Shown here in pieces: positions 43,015 through 51,932 of a DNA stretch of 64,000 nucleotides (its first letter is position 1; the number at the start of each line of letters is the position of its first letter). Both the position numbers and the translations under genes were made by a program. Location: positions 1,054,001-1,118,000 of the forward strand of contig NC_013922.1 in the NCBI RefSeq assembly GCF_000025625.1, written 5' to 3'. This DNA comes from Natrialba magadii ATCC 43099 (GTDB lineage: Archaea; Halobacteriota; Halobacteria; Halobacteriales; Natrialbaceae). The notes below the pieces were generated by a model. It ran no database searches. It saw nothing but the letters and a program-made list of their open reading frames with translations, and was not told where the DNA came from.

Positions 43015-45954
43015 ATGTCTTCACCAAGTGACGTTCACCACAAACTGTACCGGCTGTACGAACGCTACGTCGGCGAACCCGACTCGACGAAGGATGTCTA
43101 CGGCTACTGGCTGTTCATCGTCGGCTACGTCGTTGCTGCGGCGGCCGTATTCACGTTCGTTGCCGGCTATGCGGGGGATGCAGATACGTACGGGCTAATC
43201 AGGGCCTCGGGTGTGACCGCGGCGACAGGGCTTGCACTCTGCCTGTTCGGGATCGTTCTCATGCTTCCAGTTCGAAGACGAGGAATTCAGGCGAGTGTGT
43301 TGGGACTGCTGATTTCGTTTGGTGGCGTTGCGTTCTTCGCGTGGGCGTATCCGTACAATTGGCGAGAACTCGGCACGGACTACAGCGTTCACGTCATCCT
43401 CGTCTACACGGTCGGGATTGGGATCATCGCGGGTGTTACTGCGCTCGTTCCCGTTCTGACCGGCCGGAAAGGGATGTTCGTCGAGGAGGAAGGAGAAACG
43501 GAAGATCCGCCGATTCTCACCGGAGATGCACTGGAGGGTGCACAGTTCGCTGTCTTCCGTGACGACAACGGCGACTGGAAGTGGAACGTTCTCCATCTCG
43601 AAGCGCTGGCGACGAGCAACGAGAGCGCCGTGACTCGACCGAAGGCCACCGAGGGAATTGAACGCGTCCAGTCCCAGATCAGTTCAGCTGGACTGATGGA
43701 GCTCACCACGTCCGCGTTCCGGCTCTACGAGGACAGAGATGGGAGCTGGCAGTGGACGCTCGCCCGAGACGACGGCAGCGTCGTCGGCACCTGTGCTGGC
43801 GAGTTTAGCGAGCGCGATGGGGCTGAGGAGTCCGTGAGCTTCCTCAAAGATCGTGGACCAACGGCAGACGTGATCGAAATCGACGGCGCGGCGTTCACGT
43901 ACGCCGAAGAACGCGACCAGTGGCACTGGCAACTGGTGGACGACGAGCGGTTGCCGCTGGCTTCGGGTGCGAACGGCCACGGCACCCAGGAGAACGCCGA
44001 GACGGCCGCACGCACGTTCGCCGAGCGGTTCGACCAGGCACGCGTACTCGACCTCGAACACGTTGGTGCCGAACTCTACGACCGAACGGACGACAGCGGC
44101 GCGAACGGCTGGTCCTGGCGCTTCGTCGACGAACAGGATTCACCGCTTGCCGCCGCAACCGACGCGTACGACGCCCGGCGCGACGCAGAGGAAGCTGCGG
44201 ATGCACTGCTTTCGGAACTCGGCAGTGCGTCGGTGACGGTGGCTGGCGAACCAACCTACGAACGCTACCAGACCGGCGACCAGTGGCGCTGGCGGCTGGT
44301 CGGCGAGTCCGAACACGTTGTCGCCCAAAGTCCAAGCGACGCCGAAACCGAGGCCGACGCGACTCACGAGACCGACACCTTCGGAGCACACGCCCGCGAC
44401 GCCGACGTCGTCGAAATCGAGGACGCGGAGTACGAGGTCTATCCGACCGACAGCCAGGAACTAACCTACGAGGAGGGCGACGCACTGCCTGCAACGTCCG
44501 ACGAGCAGCAGATGGTGTCGACCGACGGCGGCACGGCGACGGCCGAGGGGGAGGACGGCGCAGACGACGGCCGCTCCTGGCACTGGCGTCTCGTCACCGA
44601 AGACCGCGACGTGATCGCCGGAAGCACCGAACCCCACTACGACGCCGAGACGGCGACCGAAGCGATCCAGCGCGTTCGCGAGCAAGCGAGCGAAGCCGAA
44701 CTCATCGAGTTCGAGGAGGCTGCCTTCCAGGTCTACGAAGCCGATGACGGCGAGTGGCGCTGGCGGCTCATCGACGAGGACGGCAACGTCCTCGCAGACA
44801 GCGGTGCAGAACACACCTCCCGCGGCGAGGCCGCAGAAGCGATGATGACGCTCAAAGAGCAGGCGCCGGACGCCGAACTGCTCGAAATCGAAACGGCAGC
44901 CTTCGAGCTCTTCGTCAACGAGGACAACGAATGGGGCTGGCGACTTATCGACGAAGCCGGTCAGCTCGTCGCCGAAGATCCGTCGACGCACCCAACCCGC
45001 GGTGCCGCGCGCAAGGCGATGAACCGACTCCTCGAGTACCTCGACTCTGACGTGCGGACCATGGAAGATGCGATCTTCCAGCCGTACGCAGCGGACGACT
45101 GGCACTGGCGGTTCGTCCTGCCAACCGGGGAAACGGTCGCCGTTGCCGGTGACACCTACGCGACACGCGACGAACTCGTCGATGCCATCCCTGCCGTTCG
45201 CGACGCAGCCGAATCCGCACAGGACTACACGATCGGCAACGTCACGATCCAGCTCTACCGCAGCGGTGATTGGAGCTTCCGACTCCTCGACCGCGATCGC
45301 AAGGAGATTGCCGACGCGACTGACACCTACGCGGAACGCGACGCCGCACTCGAGATCGTCGAAGATCTCAAAGCACACGCCGACGATGCCCCGATCTTCA
45401 CGATCGAGGACGCCGCGATCCGCGTCACTGACGCTGACACGGACGACGGCTGGACATGGGACCTCGTCGACCGCGAGCGCACCGTCCTCGCAAGCGCCGT
45501 CGACACGGTGGCGAGCCGCGAGGAACTTCACGAGGAGATCGAAACTGTCCGCCAGCTCGCACCGATGGCCGGCCGTGTCGACTTCGACGTTGCCTCGTTC
45601 GAACTCGTCGCCGACGAGGACGACCGCTGGCAGTGGCGGCTCATCGACGAGGACGGCCACACGGTCGCCACCGGCTCCGAATCACACGAATCGAGCGAGG
45701 CCGCTCGTGAGGCACTCGAGAACGTCCGCGAACTGATCGACGCAGCGAGCATCCTCGAGATCGACAGCGTCTCCTTCGAACTCCATACCGCGGAGGACGA
45801 GAACGAGGATGGCTGGGTCTGGCGGCTGGTCGACGAGTACGGCTCGACGATGGCCCAGAGCACGCAGGTTTACGAGTCCCGGACGGACGCCCGTGAGGCG
45901 ATGAACAACGTGAAAGCGGAAGCCCCAGAGGGCTGGATCACGTTCACGGAGTAA
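43015..45954 (+). CDS. Membrane protein with about thirteen DUF1508 (YegP-like) repeats
   Basis: 979 aa. Residues ~30-148 hold four transmembrane helices (for example GYVVAAAAVFTFVAGYAG, VILVYTVGIGIIAGVTALV), with the tail then in the cytoplasm. From ~171 to the end I count thirteen ~57-65-residue repeats, each of the form F.(V/L)(Y/F)..(D)..(W)(R/Q/H)W(R/Q)L(I/V)(D).(D/E)...(V/L)A, a turn, then a helix (R..A..A...(V/L)K..A). Repeat 6 has a long acidic insert. Single or paired DUF1508 domains (HVO_2922/YegP) are usual; thirteen is extreme. Function unknown; possibly a multivalent binding scaffold at the membrane. It sits between the two CoA-pathway genes. Confidence 0.88.
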   Translation: MSSPSDVHHKLYRLYERYVGEPDSTKDVYGYWLFIVGYVVAAAAVFTFVAGYAGDADTYGLIRASGVTAATGLALCLFGIVLMLPVRRRGIQASVLGLLISFGGVAFFAWAYPYNWRELGTDYSVHVILVYTVGIGIIAGVTALVPVLTGRKGMFVEEEGETEDPPILTGDALEGAQFAVFRDDNGDWKWNVLHLEALATSNESAVTRPKATEGIERVQSQISSAGLMELTTSAFRLYEDRDGSWQWTLARDDGSVVGTCAGEFSERDGAEESVSFLKDRGPTADVIEIDGAAFTYAEERDQWHWQLVDDERLPLASGANGHGTQENAETAARTFAERFDQARVLDLEHVGAELYDRTDDSGANGWSWRFVDEQDSPLAAATDAYDARRDAEEAADALLSELGSASVTVAGEPTYERYQTGDQWRWRLVGESEHVVAQSPSDAETEADATHETDTFGAHARDADVVEIEDAEYEVYPTDSQELTYEEGDALPATSDEQQMVSTDGGTATAEGEDGADDGRSWHWRLVTEDRDVIAGSTEPHYDAETATEAIQRVREQASEAELIEFEEAAFQVYEADDGEWRWRLIDEDGNVLADSGAEHTSRGEAAEAMMTLKEQAPDAELLEIETAAFELFVNEDNEWGWRLIDEAGQLVAEDPSTHPTRGAARKAMNRLLEYLDSDVRTMEDAIFQPYAADDWHWRFVLPTGETVAVAGDTYATRDELVDAIPAVRDAAESAQDYTIGNVTIQLYRSGDWSFRLLDRDRKEIADATDTYAERDAALEIVEDLKAHADDAPIFTIEDAAIRVTDADTDDGWTWDLVDRERTVLASAVDTVASREELHEEIETVRQLAPMAGRVDFDVASFELVADEDDRWQWRLIDEDGHTVATGSESHESSEAAREALENVRELIDAASILEIDSVSFELHTAEDENEDGWVWRLVDEYGSTMAQSTQVYESRTDAREAMNNVKAEAPEGWITFTE

Positions 45955-45993
45955 TCGCACTGTAGCACGGTGCCGAACAACTGAGTACGGCCC

Positions 45994-46023
45994 CTGTTTT
46001 TTGCAGATCGGTCTCCTTTTTAT
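45994..46023 (+). promoter_or_regulatory. T-tract terminator followed by TATA-like box
   Basis: TTTTTT (about 45995-46000) ends the DUF1508-repeat transcript. CCTTTTTATCG at ~46013-46023 is ~28 bases before the GTG of the phosphopantothenate synthetase gene, so that gene appears to have its own leaderless promoter despite the close upstream gene. Confidence 0.45.
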
Positions 46024-46045
46024 CGACGCACTCGAGTCTTCGGTC

Positions 46046-46822
46046 GTGAGCGAGTACGACACCGTCTCGGCAGATGTCCAACACGAGGAGGAGATACCGG
46101 AGGACCATCCCAGATATCAGGATCTGATTACCCGCCACCGGATCGAGAACGGTGTCGAGAAAGGGATTACGCACTTGCAGGGGATGCACGCCGAGGGACG
46201 CGGGAGCGCGTTCGACTACTTGTTGGGCGAGGAGACGATTCCGAGCGCCGACGCGGCAGAGCGGGCGGCGGCAGCGCACCTTCTGCTGGCCGAGCAGCCG
46301 GTGTTGTCGATCAACGGGAACGTCGCCGCACTGGTGCCCGGCGAGATGGTCGACCTGGCCGACGCCGTAGATGCTGATCTCGAGGTGAATCTCTTCAACC
46401 GGACGCCGGAGCGAATCGAAGCGATCGCCGAGCACCTGCGCGAGCACGGTGCCGAGGGCGTGAAAGGACTGACTGCGGACGCTCGCATCCCGAATCTTGA
46501 CCACCAGCGGGCGAAAGTCGACGCTGACGGCATCTACGCGGCAGATGTAGTGGTCGTCCCCCTCGAAGACGGCGACCGAGCGGAGGCCCTCCAAGAGATG
46601 GAGAAGACCGAAATCGTGATCGACCTGAATCCGCTCTCGCGCTCGCCGCAGGTCGCCGAGATTCCGATCGTCGACAACATCATTCGAGCGGTGCCGAACA
46701 TGACGGCACACGCAGAGGAGCTTGCGACGGCGAGCGAGGCGGAACTGCGGGCGATTATCGAGGAGTTCGACCGCGAGCACGCGCTGGAGGCGGCCGAGGA
46801 ACGGATCCGGAACGGTGTCTAG
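46046..46822 (+). CDS. 4-phosphopantoate--beta-alanine ligase (archaeal phosphopantothenate synthetase)
   Basis: 258 aa, ATP-dependent ligation of 4-phosphopantoate with beta-alanine to give 4'-phosphopantothenate. Family signatures: HPRYQDLITRHRIENGVEKG, GMHAEGRGSAFDYLLGE, LSINGNVAALVPGEMVDLA, VEVNLF-type strand (DLEVNLFNRTPERIE), and the C-terminal IVIDLNPLSRSPQVAEIPIV, NIIRAVPNMTAHAEEL. Start at GTG 46046 (SEYDTVSADV), supported by the TATA spacing. Partner of the pantoate kinase at 41827. Confidence 0.94.
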   Translation: MSEYDTVSADVQHEEEIPEDHPRYQDLITRHRIENGVEKGITHLQGMHAEGRGSAFDYLLGEETIPSADAAERAAAAHLLLAEQPVLSINGNVAALVPGEMVDLADAVDADLEVNLFNRTPERIEAIAEHLREHGAEGVKGLTADARIPNLDHQRAKVDADGIYAADVVVVPLEDGDRAEALQEMEKTEIVIDLNPLSRSPQVAEIPIVDNIIRAVPNMTAHAEELATASEAELRAIIEEFDREHALEAAEERIRNGV

Positions 46823-46887
46823 ACGGGCAGTCGTGTCGTTTCCATCTTTTGCGTCGCTGTCGCTACACAACTGAGTCTACGGCTTCG

Positions 46888-47085
46888 CTACAGACGTGGG
46901 TCGGTGTCGAACGTATCCATCACCAGCGTCTGTACCGGGTGTATAAGCGAAAGTCCCCAGAGGGCCAGTGACACATATACAAACCCAAAGAACGGACCAC
47001 TGTTTTCGGGCAGAGACTGCAGCGCCAAGATAGCGGCTGTCAGCGCACCTATGCCTAAACAGACCGATTGTGCGTATTTCTCCAC
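46888..47085 (-). CDS. 65-aa two-helix membrane protein (GTG start)
   Basis: MEKYAQSVCLGIGALTAAIL followed by a second span around FFGFVYVSLALWGLSLI. Start is GTG at 47085. A TATA-like GTATTTATG on the minus strand ~27 bases upstream supports it. No family recognised; base composition is slightly more A/T-rich than its neighbours. Faces the phosphopantothenate synthetase gene convergently. Confidence 0.55.
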   Translation of the reverse strand: MEKYAQSVCLGIGALTAAILALQSLPENSGPFFGFVYVSLALWGLSLIHPVQTLVMDTFDTDPRL

Positions 47086-47265
47086 ACTTTACTTCTCTGA
47101 TACAGGCATAAATACATGGCTTATATACTGTTGCACTGGCGCTTTCTACTTCAGCATACGGCTATCCATCATCAGAGCCAACAATTGACGGTTTGTCCGG
47201 TCAGCGCGGAAAGGCCCTCCCCATAATTAATCGAATCACTCGTGGAGACGCCAGTTACTCCTCTC

Positions 47266-47577
47266 TCAACGGAGATGTCGCCACCGAGACGGCCGATCCC
47301 GCCAGAACGTTACCAGTGCCATCCCGAAACTTCCTAGCAGACAGAGCCACAGCAAGCCGCCCACCGTCAGCCCGATGGCGGACGGAATCGAGACGAGCGT
47401 CCCCTCTTCGAGCCTGAGAACGAGCGTAAACACGAACCAGAAGCCAAAGCCCCACGCGAAGTACTTCCAGCTCCTGTGTGGCGTCGTGTACGCCCTGCCC
47501 GCGAACATGAGAAGGAGTCCGACCAGTGGCAGCGCGAGATCCGTGAGACCTGCCGGGCCACCGATCCACTCGAGCAT
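47266..47577 (-). CDS. 103-aa three-helix membrane protein
   Basis: MLEWIGGPAGLTDLALPLVG start; spans at ~10-25, ~43-58 (FAWGFGFWFVFTLVL) and ~68-90 (AIGLTVGGLLWLCLLGSFGM), ending in a basic tail RDRPSRWRHLR. A TATA-like ATTATAAT ~27 bases upstream. No family recognised. Stress or envelope role cannot be inferred. Confidence 0.6.
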   Translation of the reverse strand: MLEWIGGPAGLTDLALPLVGLLLMFAGRAYTTPHRSWKYFAWGFGFWFVFTLVLRLEEGTLVSIPSAIGLTVGGLLWLCLLGSFGMALVTFWRDRPSRWRHLR

Positions 47578-47636
47578 CGACTCTCTGTGTTAGCTCTCTC
47601 ACTATTATAATTGTGGTTGACGGAGACCGCCGGCCA

Positions 47637-48287
47637 CTACTGGTCGACGATCCGCGGCGAAACACCGTCCCGTTCGTCGTCTCGATCGATCGTCAGTGAG
47701 CCGTCGCCGTCCATGAACGGCAGCGTCGACCGTATTGCGGCGAGGTGCTCTTCTATCTGGTAGTACGACAGCGAGAAATACTCACTCGCCTGGCGAGCTG
47801 GCGAGTCGTCGATTTCGAACTCGATCCCCCGTCCCTCGAGTTCCTCGCCCGCGTAGTTCGTGAGCCAGCGCCGGGCGAGGGTAACGCCCTTCTCGGCGTC
47901 GTAGCCGTGTGTAGCGTAGTGTTTGTACGGATGGCGAATCCACGAACACTCCCAGTGAGCGTAGACGTCGACGCCGGCCTCGTTCTCGAGTTCGTGCAAG
48001 ACGATGTGGACCTGGTACGACGAGAGTGGCGACGGTCGCCAGACCCACGACCCCTCGGAGGTGTTGCCGTCGGTACGCACCTTCAGCGCCGCGATGGGAT
48101 TGCGCGAGAAGCCGAGCGAGGAGAGAATCTCCTCGAGCGTCTCCTCCGAGCAGTGGGCGGTGAGCGCGTACTCGTCGGCGGAGGTGTGGCTGATGGCGTA
48201 GCCGTCGAAACTACCCTGCAACAGGTAGTGGATCTGTGGAATGAAACTGCGGCGAACGGCGTTGACGAAGTCCTCGGTGTACCCCAT
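47637..48287 (-). CDS. Haloarchaeal hypothetical protein, 216 aa
   Basis: Starts MGYTEDFVNAVRRSFIPQIH at the ATG 48287. Notable: an aromatic- and His-rich centre (GSWVWRPSPLSSYQVHIVLH, YAHWECSWIRHPYKHY), then ARRWLTNYAGEELEGRGIEF, suggesting a soluble alpha/beta domain. Start chosen because upstream frame residues resemble no protein start. No family recognised. Divergent from the double-HTH gene. Confidence 0.7.
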   Translation of the reverse strand: MGYTEDFVNAVRRSFIPQIHYLLQGSFDGYAISHTSADEYALTAHCSEETLEEILSSLGFSRNPIAALKVRTDGNTSEGSWVWRPSPLSSYQVHIVLHELENEAGVDVYAHWECSWIRHPYKHYATHGYDAEKGVTLARRWLTNYAGEELEGRGIEFEIDDSPARQASEYFSLSYYQIEEHLAAIRSTLPFMDGDGSLTIDRDDERDGVSPRIVDQ

Positions 48288-48458
48288 ACGAGTGAGACTC
48301 CACGCGCTCGATGGGAATGAGTGTTCGGCAGGCAACGGTCACGTGTGGGCTGGGTCCCGGCGTTTTCCTGTGTTGGCGCTGCTGTGAGTCGACGCTTTCG
48401 TCTGTCGCTCCCAGACACAGTCAAGGATTTTTGGCTATTGCGGACAGACCATTGGTTG

Positions 48459-49643
48459 ATGGACTACGGAACCGGACCAACCGGGGACGAGGGCGACTCG
48501 TTATCCGCGCTCTTTGCCTCTCTCGCCCGCGAGCCTCGTCGTCACCTCCTCGGCGTGCTGTACGAGCACGCCTCCGATTCACTCTCACTGTCCGCGTGCG
48601 CAACGCGGGTCGTCTCCAGAACGACGGACACACCGCGTGAAAACGTCTCGGAAACGGCCATACAGCAACTGCGCGTCTCGCTCCATCACGTTCACCTGCC
48701 AAAACTCGCCGACGCCGGATTGATCGACCGCGACACTGCCACTCAGACTGTGACGCTCGCAGATCACTCTGCGTATCGGGATTCAGCGATCGTCAACACG
48801 ATTCGGTCAGCGGACAGGGCACGTGCCGACTCGCTCGATGCGGTGTTCGATGCGCTCGCAGACTCCCGCCGGCGTAGTATCCTCGCCTGTCTCAATCACT
48901 CCTTTCAGGAAATTCACCTCGAAACGCTTGCCCGAGATGTCGCGACGAGAGAGCAGGCCACCACCGACACGACAGCACCCGAGTCCGGACTGGTCACCGA
49001 CCAGCTCCTCGCCAGCCTCGAACACACGCACCTCCCGACGCTTGCGGCAGCAGACCTGATCGACTTCGATACCGATGCGCGGACGGTTTCCTACAGCGGC
49101 CATCCGGCTCTGTGTGTCTCCTGGTTGCACTCTGTTCTCAACCCCGACCTCCGGATGCACCTGACAGAGCCCTCGCCGGACGACGGCGTCCGATCGATCG
49201 ATGGACGCGAGGCGATCGTCGCCTACAGCCAGTCGCTCCTCGAGCGAGCCGACGAGGAACTATTCTCGGTCTTCACGTCGCCGCGGCTACTCGAGTCCGG
49301 TTGCTTTGCGCGCGCTATGGACGCGGCCCGACGTGGAGTCGACGTCTACCTCGGCACGACCGATCCGGTCGTCCGTGAACTCGTCCGAGCGAACGCTCCA
49401 ACAATCTCTCTCTGGGAACCGACCGACGAGTGGCTGTCCCTCTCCGTCCAGGGAGAGACTGTCGGCCGTCTCGTACTCGCCGACCGCGAGTCGCTCCTGT
49501 TCGGGTCGCTCGGCGAACGGCTCGAGAACCACCGCTATGCGGAAACAGCACTAATTGGCGACGGAGAGGCCGCCCACCAGCTTCTGGGAGCCCATTTCGA
49601 CCGGATCGATCAGAAAGTGCAGGAACTCGAGTCGGCTTCGTGA
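48459..49643 (+). CDS. Regulator with two DUF7344-type winged helices and a PLD/TrmB-like sensor domain
   Basis: 394 aa. The N-terminal half repeats one wHTH unit twice: residues ~13-115 (LFASLAREPRRHLLGVLYEH ... HLPKLADAGLIDRDTATQTV) and ~127-215 (VFDALADSRRRSILACLNHS ... HLPTLAAADLIDFDTDARTV). That is the haloarchaeal DUF7344-like pattern. The C-terminal ~160 residues (VFTSPRLLESGCFARAMDAA, VDVYLGTTDP, GRLVLADRESLLFGSLGE) resemble the sensor domain of TrmB-type or phospholipase-D-like regulators. It probably binds DNA as a monomer with two reading heads; ligand unknown. Confidence 0.75.
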   Translation: MDYGTGPTGDEGDSLSALFASLAREPRRHLLGVLYEHASDSLSLSACATRVVSRTTDTPRENVSETAIQQLRVSLHHVHLPKLADAGLIDRDTATQTVTLADHSAYRDSAIVNTIRSADRARADSLDAVFDALADSRRRSILACLNHSFQEIHLETLARDVATREQATTDTTAPESGLVTDQLLASLEHTHLPTLAAADLIDFDTDARTVSYSGHPALCVSWLHSVLNPDLRMHLTEPSPDDGVRSIDGREAIVAYSQSLLERADEELFSVFTSPRLLESGCFARAMDAARRGVDVYLGTTDPVVRELVRANAPTISLWEPTDEWLSLSVQGETVGRLVLADRESLLFGSLGERLENHRYAETALIGDGEAAHQLLGAHFDRIDQKVQELESAS

Positions 49644-49746
49644 TCAGGCCGGCCGTCGTTCGAATCACGACCATCGCGTATCGTCCGCTATGCGAACATC
49701 GTTCAAGAACGCATAAGCCCGTCCGTTGATTCAGGTGAGACAAGCC

Positions 49747-50727
49747 ATGGAGACGTACGATCTGATCACGCGAAACGCCGAGGAAGTCGTGACCGATGAG
49801 GAGGTGCGCGAGCTCGCCGATGAGCCGGACGGAACGCGCGCCTACGTCGGTTACGAGCCCTCGGGCGTGCTCCACCTCGGGCACCTGCTAACTGCGAACA
49901 AACTCATCGACCTTCAGGACGCCGGCATGGAGGTCGTTGTCCTCCTCGCGGACGTCCACGCCTACCTGAACGGGAAGGGAACCTTCGAGGAGATCCGCGA
50001 GACTGCAGAACAGATGAAAGCCCAGTTCATCGCCTACGGACTCGACGAGGACAACACCGAGTTCGTCTACGGCTCCGAGTTCCAGCTCGACGAGGAGTAC
50101 ACCCTCGACCTGCACGAACTCGAACTCGCGACGACGCTCAACCGCGCCCAGCGCGCGATGGCCGAGATTCAGGGCGGCGAGACCGCGAAGGTGAGCCACG
50201 TCGTCTACCCGCTGATGCAGACGCTCGACATCGAGTACCTCGACCTCGATCTGGCCGTCGGCGGTCTGGATCAGCGCAAGGTCCATATGCTCGCCCGCGA
50301 GGAACTCCCAGAGCTGGGCTACGACGTGCGTCCTGCACTCCACACGCCCATCATCGCCGACCTCACCAGCGGCGAGGGCAAGATGTCCTCGAGCGAGGGC
50401 GTCACCATTTCGATGGAAGATTCCACCGAGGAACTCGAGGAGAAGGTCAACTCGGCGTTCTGTCCGCCGACGCGTGATCCCGAGGGTGACCTCGAGAACC
50501 CCGTGCTCGAACTGTTCGAGTACCACGTCTTCCCGCGCTTCGACGAAATCGTCGTCGAGCGCCCCGAGGAGTACGGTGGCGACCTGACCTACGACGACTA
50601 CGAGACGCTGGCGGCTGATCTCGAGTCCGGCGACCTCCATCCGGCCGATGCGAAGGGGACGCTCGCGACGTACCTTGACGAACTCATCGCGCCGGGTCGC
50701 GAGAAGTTGCGCGAGATTCGGGCCTGA
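49747..50727 (+). CDS. tyrS: Tyrosyl-tRNA synthetase
   Basis: 326-aa class Ic archaeal-type TyrRS. Class I signatures HLGH (residues 43-46) in GYEPSGVLHLGHLLTANKL and KMSSS (about 212-216). GGLDQRKVHMLAREELPELG and the tRNA-acceptor region LMQTLDIEYLDLDLAVGG are typical. Starts METYDLITRN at ATG 49747; TATA-like GCATAAGCC ~30 bases upstream. It lacks the bacterial S4 domain, as expected for archaea. Its stop is directly followed by a hairpin element. Confidence 0.96.
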   Translation: METYDLITRNAEEVVTDEEVRELADEPDGTRAYVGYEPSGVLHLGHLLTANKLIDLQDAGMEVVVLLADVHAYLNGKGTFEEIRETAEQMKAQFIAYGLDEDNTEFVYGSEFQLDEEYTLDLHELELATTLNRAQRAMAEIQGGETAKVSHVVYPLMQTLDIEYLDLDLAVGGLDQRKVHMLAREELPELGYDVRPALHTPIIADLTSGEGKMSSSEGVTISMEDSTEELEEKVNSAFCPPTRDPEGDLENPVLELFEYHVFPRFDEIVVERPEEYGGDLTYDDYETLAADLESGDLHPADAKGTLATYLDELIAPGREKLREIRA

Positions 50728-50835
50728 TACTGCCGGACAGAAGTCAGCGAGAAGTCGGTCGCGAAGTCGTGGCCGTCACCTTCGGGGCCGGCCGCAGTAG
50801 CGCGACCGATCTTCGAATAGTTCTGTCGGCAGTAT
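50727..50835. mobile_element. MITE-like hairpin element, TACTGCCGGAC type, copy 2
   Basis: Left end ATACTGCCGGACAGAA and right end TTCTGTCGGCAGTAT (one-base difference) bound 109 bp. Inner segments also pair (TCGGTCGCG with CGCGACCGA, GTGGCCG with CGGCCGC-type), so the whole sequence can fold on itself. It begins on the last base of the tyrS stop codon and lies ~75 bases before birA. Same ends and length as the element at 12589-12698. Confidence 0.6.
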
Positions 50836-50909
50836 GAACGGCGACGAACGAAGCGATTGGCTCGCGTCAATCCTGCTGATTGAAGTACGAGCGCTTCCCG
50901 CGTTCGCGC

Positions 50910-51857
50910 ATGAACGAGACGCGACGTGCAATTCTCGACGCGATTGTTGACGGCCCCGTCTCCGGTCCTGAGCTTGCGGACTCGCTGTCCGTCTCGCGGG
51001 CCGCCGTCTGGAAACACGTCGACGCACTTCGTGAGGCCGGCTTCGAAATCGAGAGCGGCCCGTCGGGGTACGAACTCGTCTCGGCGGACGCCTACAGCGG
51101 TCCCGCAGTCGAGTTCGGCCTTGAAGCCCCCTTCACTGTCGAGTACCACGACGCAGTCGGGAGTACGAACGCCGTAGCGCGTGATCGTGCAACCGACGGC
51201 GCGGCGGACGTGGTCGTCCTCGCAGACGAACAGACGGGCGGTCGCGGCCGACTCGAGCGCGAGTGGTCCTCGCCCGCGGGCGGCGTCTGGCTGAGCATCG
51301 TGACGCGCCCGGCGATCACGCCGGCCCGCGCGCCGCTCTACACGCTCGCCGCCGCAGTTGCGACGACCCGCGCGGCGCGCGAGGCAGGTGTCGATGCTCG
51401 TATCAAGTGGCCCAACGACGTGGTCGTTCCCGTCGACGAGGACGGCGCGTACCGAAAGCTCGCAGGAATCCTCACCGAGATGGAGGGCGAAACTGATCGT
51501 GTCGAGTGGCTCACCGTCGGTATCGGCGTCAACGCGAACCTCGATGCAGACGGATTGCCCGACGGTGCCACGACGATCCGCGACGAAGCCGGCGAGGACG
51601 TCGACCGGCGCGTGTTCGTCCAGCGACTCCTCGAGGAGTTCGACGCTGTGCGGGCCGACCTCGACGGCGTCGTCCCAGCCTGGCGCGAGCTTGCGCTCAC
51701 GCTCGGTCAGCGCGTCCGTGTCGACCGATCATCGGGCGCGCTCGTCGGTGAGGCGGTCGACATTTCCGATTCTGGCGCACTCGTCGTCGAATCCGAGGAG
51801 TCGGGGAAACGAGAAACAGTCGCTGCTGGCGACTGCGAGCATTTACGTCCGGTTTGA
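50910..51857 (+). CDS. birA: Biotin--protein ligase with N-terminal HTH (BirA)
   Basis: 315 aa. Residues ~3-60 are a winged HTH (AILDAIVDGPVSGPELADSL, VSRAAVWKHVDALREAGF), so the protein may also repress biotin genes. The catalytic domain: DAVGSTNAVARDRA, LADEQTGGRGRLEREW (biotin/ATP loop), IKWPNDVVV, and GIGVNANLDA. A C-terminal SH3-like domain (LGQRVRVDRSSGALVGEAVD) closes the family layout. Start at ATG 50910 (MNETRRAILDAI). The hairpin element between tyrS and birA may carry its promoter or separate the two. Confidence 0.93.
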   Translation: MNETRRAILDAIVDGPVSGPELADSLSVSRAAVWKHVDALREAGFEIESGPSGYELVSADAYSGPAVEFGLEAPFTVEYHDAVGSTNAVARDRATDGAADVVVLADEQTGGRGRLEREWSSPAGGVWLSIVTRPAITPARAPLYTLAAAVATTRAAREAGVDARIKWPNDVVVPVDEDGAYRKLAGILTEMEGETDRVEWLTVGIGVNANLDADGLPDGATTIRDEAGEDVDRRVFVQRLLEEFDAVRADLDGVVPAWRELALTLGQRVRVDRSSGALVGEAVDISDSGALVVESEESGKRETVAAGDCEHLRPV

Positions 51858-51932
51858 GCCCGATTGCGAGCATCTGCAACCGGTTTGTGAACGACTCTGT
51901 TCGTCTCTCGCAACTGTCCCTCGCGCTGCGAC

